From Nipponacmea schrenckii (lineage: Eukaryota; Mollusca; Gastropoda; Lottiidae), in the NCBI GenBank assembly GCA_030562195.1, contig JAUJPP010000012.1, positions 14,942,001-15,006,000 of the forward strand: a stretch of 64,000 nt of DNA, given 5' to 3'. The notes beneath the pieces are model-generated. The model had not been told where the DNA came from. It worked only from the letters and a program-made list of their open reading frames with translations, and ran no database searches. This document shows, piece after piece, positions 61,029 through 64,000 of this stretch. The stretch's first letter is position 1; every line of letters starts with the position of its first letter. Made by a program: the position numbers and the translations under genes.

Positions 61029-61529
61029 ATTAGTCAAATCAATTTAGTTTTATTATATAAAGAAATTTTAGCCCAGACTTTTACATCTTAAAAATGTATA
61101 TACTTAACCCGCTTTTTATAATAAATTTATTTTACCCTCCTGTTTTATCAACATTCAGCTTGATAATACCATTTATCTTACTTGAGTATTTTTATATCTT
61201 ACATTTTTATCCTTTGATTTTTAACGCAATAACAGTACTTACGTTCATTACAGTTTAATCTAGCACGTAATCCTTGTAAAAAAATAACGTTCATAACAGT
61301 ACTCACATTCCTCGATCAAATTATGTAAATATTATCAATAGCAGACCACATGATTGTCAAAAATCGCCGGATTTTCTTTTAATTATTTTGTGAGATTTTA
61401 TGTTATTTGATTCTTTTAGCTATATTTTTAAACCATTATATTTTATTCGTCTGATTATTGAATATAAATCATTTGATCCCAAAATACACACCCTGTGATA
61501 TCAATATGTATGGTATCTGTAATTTTTTT

Positions 61530-61649
61530 TAACAGATCCGAGACAGAGACCCGCACGTTGTTCTATTACTTCTGTATGTAGCGCACGGGGATTGGGCTCC
61601 TCGTTGTGGCAGTCGTAGAGCCGTGAGGGTCTGTGTCTCGGATCTGTTA
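61530..61649. repeat. Short element with 22-bp inverted repeats in the LINE 3' region
   Basis: AACAGATCCGAGACAGAGACCC at about 61,531 is mirrored, with one mismatch, by GGGTCTGTGTCTCGGATCTGTT ending near 61,648. The pair encloses about 75 bp. It could be a tiny MITE or a structural hairpin of the LINE. Confidence 0.6.
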
Positions 61650-62047
61650 CCAATCTTTAACGATATTAATATTATTTATTTCGAGGTATATGTTAAAACT
61701 GTTGATACTTTCTCTTTTCTTTCAATTTTTCTAAAATGTATATATATGTAAACCAGGTTTTGAAAATGTATGTATGTATTGTTTATGTATGTATTTATGT
61801 ATTTACGTGAAATTTTTGAATAAATTATTACAAGATAAAAAAAAAAATAACCCAATTTAAATAAATAGACGCTTATACAATAATATCAACCATTCCATCC
61901 ATCACTAATAGGGAAAGATGAACCTCGTGGAAAATTTGTATCGAAAAACCCTCGAGTAAGTAAGCTAGAGCTAGCACAATTACCTCAGAAATAACAAATA
62001 AAGACTGAATTAGTATATTTATTGGTAATTTGAAAATAAAAACTTAC

Positions 62048-62190
62048 CATTAAACAAATTAAACACAGTCTGTCAGAATATTCCTCTAAATTACTTCCCT
62101 AGCAGTTTTGTTATTAGAATATCAGTTATTAAAAACAGATCGGATTTCGCATATCAGAATAAGGAAGTATAACTTTGATCAAATTTGTTT
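62048..62190 (-). promoter_or_regulatory. Copy 5 putative promoter and noncoding first exon
   Basis: Donor GTAAG abuts 62,048; the upstream block matches copy 2 (ACAGATCGGATTTCGCAT segment and TTTGTTTGTCAAG). The first intron is about 1.5 kb because it holds a non-LTR insertion; the ATG exon acceptor is CTTCAG upstream of 60,502. Confidence 0.4.
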
Positions 62191-63009
62191 GTCAAGTTTT
62201 TATAATATATTTTAGGAGTTTAATAACATATTGTACATGAATATGATAATATAATAGTTATATTAAGACACTGCTGATTTTGTAATTGAACTGGAATTTG
62301 TATTTATGCATGGCAAATGTAAAATAATATCTGTTTTTATATTGCATTAAGTAAGTAGAGTTTATTTCTGGAGCTACTTATTTCTGATTATATATCCAAA
62401 TTACTTCCCCAAACACAAATAGAGCAACTGAAATGCATTGATGGTAAAAATTCAAACTAATACAATGAAGTAAGACTCAGTCGGTGAGGTTTGTATAACA
62501 ATGCAATTTTAGTGGTTTTTATTGAATTGAACATAATGGTCATGCATATATAGATAATCATTTGAACTCGTCAACTAGAGAAAAATGTTATTTGACACTG
62601 AGTGTAATGTAATGGAAGTTTACCTTATAATATAAGGTATTTGTTGCCTACAGTTGGGGCACATCGGCCTTGTATTATTGCGGCGCAATGTTGAGTCACT
62701 GAATACATGTTACGAAAAATGTTCAGGCTTTAGGGTAGGTCTACCTTGCATTATTGACGCTAGTATCAGATGCCTTTTCACAGAAAATAAGAAAAGTGGC
62801 GATCTATTGAAAGTATAAATAATTGAAAATCAGTATCCTTTCTAGAATGATAATTGTACTTAAACGTCAAAAAGTTGTACACATTTTAAATTTCATCGAA
62901 ATCACGTCAAGTTCTTAGACGGTGCATATTTCCCAATGTTACCCTATTAATAATAATAATAATAACTAGAACTGTGAACAGTACTGAGAGTGGCAAACAA
63001 CCCCTATGG
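62191..63009. other. Upstream flank of copy 5, no gene
   Basis: Homologous at its left part to the flanks of the other copies (CATGCATATATAGATAATCA block near 62,540). An ATA microsatellite lies at about 62,949-62,966. No coding signal. Confidence 0.4.
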
Positions 63010-63340
63010 GGCCACTTGATACAAGGTCACGTGATATAGTCTTTTGAATTTTTAAACACTCAAAACAAACTTTTTAGCAACCATTATAAGCATTTGTATG
63101 GACAGCTTAGGTCAAGTACATTTTACTTGAAAATTATTAAGGTAATTGAAGGTCAAGGTCACTTGATATAGCCTTTTGAATTTTAAAAAAAAACTAAAAC
63201 GGGTACAAAAAAATTGTTGTCGACCATAATAGGCCTATGTGTGGATAGCTAATGTCAAGAACATTCTACTTGTAAAGATCCAGGGTCATTGAAGGTCAGG
63301 GTCATTTGATATAGCCTTTTATTTTTTTAAAAATCAATCG
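63010..63340 (+). repeat. Degenerate tandem repeat, period about 132-143 bp
   Basis: GATATAG(T/C)CTTTT follows GGTCA(C/T) three times, at 63,033, 63,165 and 63,308. Confidence 0.6.
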
Positions 63341-63359
63341 GGCTTAAAAAAATATGAAA

Positions 63360-63900
63360 TTTGAAAATGAAAATTCTGTTCCCAACAATTTTTTGATAAG
63401 GTAACAAGGTTTCAAAAAACACCAAAATCGTACAAATCGGAGAAAAATTAGCGGACTTATTAAAATTTTGCTAAATGTCACCGTTCTGTGATAACACATA
63501 AAGTTTCAGTTCCGGTTAGAATTTTTTTCTCTAATTGGGTTCTAATTATGCCTGATAGTTTATATGTATAGCCTTTGTACTCATTTCTTACATACACCGG
63601 AGGTTGGGTCACCCAACGTGGTTCTGAAAAACCGGAAGTTCTCACACAAAAACCGGAAGTGGCAGAAACATTTTTTATAATGTCTTTTTATTTCTATAGG
63701 CGACTTCTCTATATTCTGTAATTTTCAAAGCGATCGGATAATTAGCAACAAAGTTATGCAATTATTTAATTATTATTATGCAATTTCTCACTTCCGATGC
63801 ATGAAAATTTTAGTTATAAATATTCATTTCTATTCCAGTACGTATCTTATCGCATGAAAACAAAGAATGACAAATTTCTAATTTTCCACTCAATAATAAA
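63360..63900 (+). repeat. Dispersed repeat, right member
   Basis: Direct counterpart of the 33.1-33.7 kb repeat; roughly 85-90% alike by eye. Confidence 0.75.
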
Positions 63901-64000
63901 CTCTGTATTTTACATGGGTCAGAATTAGGCCCAATACACAAGGACATGGTCCTGTCTCATATTCAGCCCATGGGGCAATACATTGTAAAAAAAAATCGAA

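Larger units (their letters stand above)
60651..61849 (+). mobile_element. 5'-truncated non-LTR retrotransposon (LINE)
   Basis: Flanked by ACCCAATTTA at 60,641-60,650 and 61,850-61,859. It ends in an A-rich tail. It codes for the C-terminal end of a LINE polyprotein (to 61,028) and then a roughly 0.8-kb 3' untranslated part. Copy 2 has the undisturbed target sequence at about 24,678-24,690. It lies in the first intron of copy 5. Confidence 0.8.

Overview
This is an intron-rich, AT-rich eukaryotic genomic window, most likely from a lophotrochozoan and probably a mollusc. That placement is inferred from the fucolectin-type (F5/8 type C, FTP) plus MEGF-like EGF architecture, the Penelope-like, pogo/jerky-like and non-LTR elements, and the many short repeats. 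No bacterial-style genes are present. All host genes lie on the minus strand.

The window is a tandem cluster of five related receptor-gene copies, numbered here by coordinate. Copy 1 (672-12,038, runs off the left edge) and copy 5 (46,254-60,502, complete) encode receptor-type tyrosine phosphatases: signal peptide, half EGF module, split FTP domain, MEGF-like EGF repeats, one membrane span, a tyrosine- and proline-containing linker, an intact PTP domain (D1) and a D2 domain. I could assemble copy 5 as 27 exons that stay in frame throughout (3,975 nt, 1,324 residues). Copy 2 (14,793-24,534) and copy 3 (26,741-32,182) have nearly the same ectodomain but a different membrane span and a short tail with an ITAM-like motif, YxxL-x9-YxxL, instead of a phosphatase. 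Copy 4 (40,394-43,927) keeps only the first four coding exons. Copy 2 has a frameshift, and copy 3 has a nonsense codon and a lost splice donor, so both may be decayed or depend on exon skipping.

All five copies share a noncoding first exon with a conserved upstream flank, the same ATG exon, and a 9-nt micro-exon inside the FTP domain. Ectodomain exons are uniformly phase 1-1. The phosphatase and ITAM cassettes are attached at the same phase-1 junction after the last EGF exon. The simplest reading is a paired-receptor locus: one recognition module coupled either to an ITAM (tyrosine-kinase type signalling, as in Draper/MEGF10 relatives) or to a tyrosine phosphatase.

Mobile DNA fills introns and intergenic space: a Penelope-like element with 13-bp target duplication (20,037-23,160), a tRNA-like fold-back element (15,642-15,839), a 1.09-kb tandem repeat next to a 500-N assembly gap (35,492-38,320), a pogo/jerky-like transposase with a PHD-like finger (38,402-40,200), a six-unit tandem array of a tRNA-derived SINE-like unit (40,797-42,420), a TTA-flanked MITE (59,827-60,441) and a 5'-truncated non-LTR element with 10-bp target duplication (60,651-61,849). 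The right end (62,900-64,000) is dispersed and tandem repeat.
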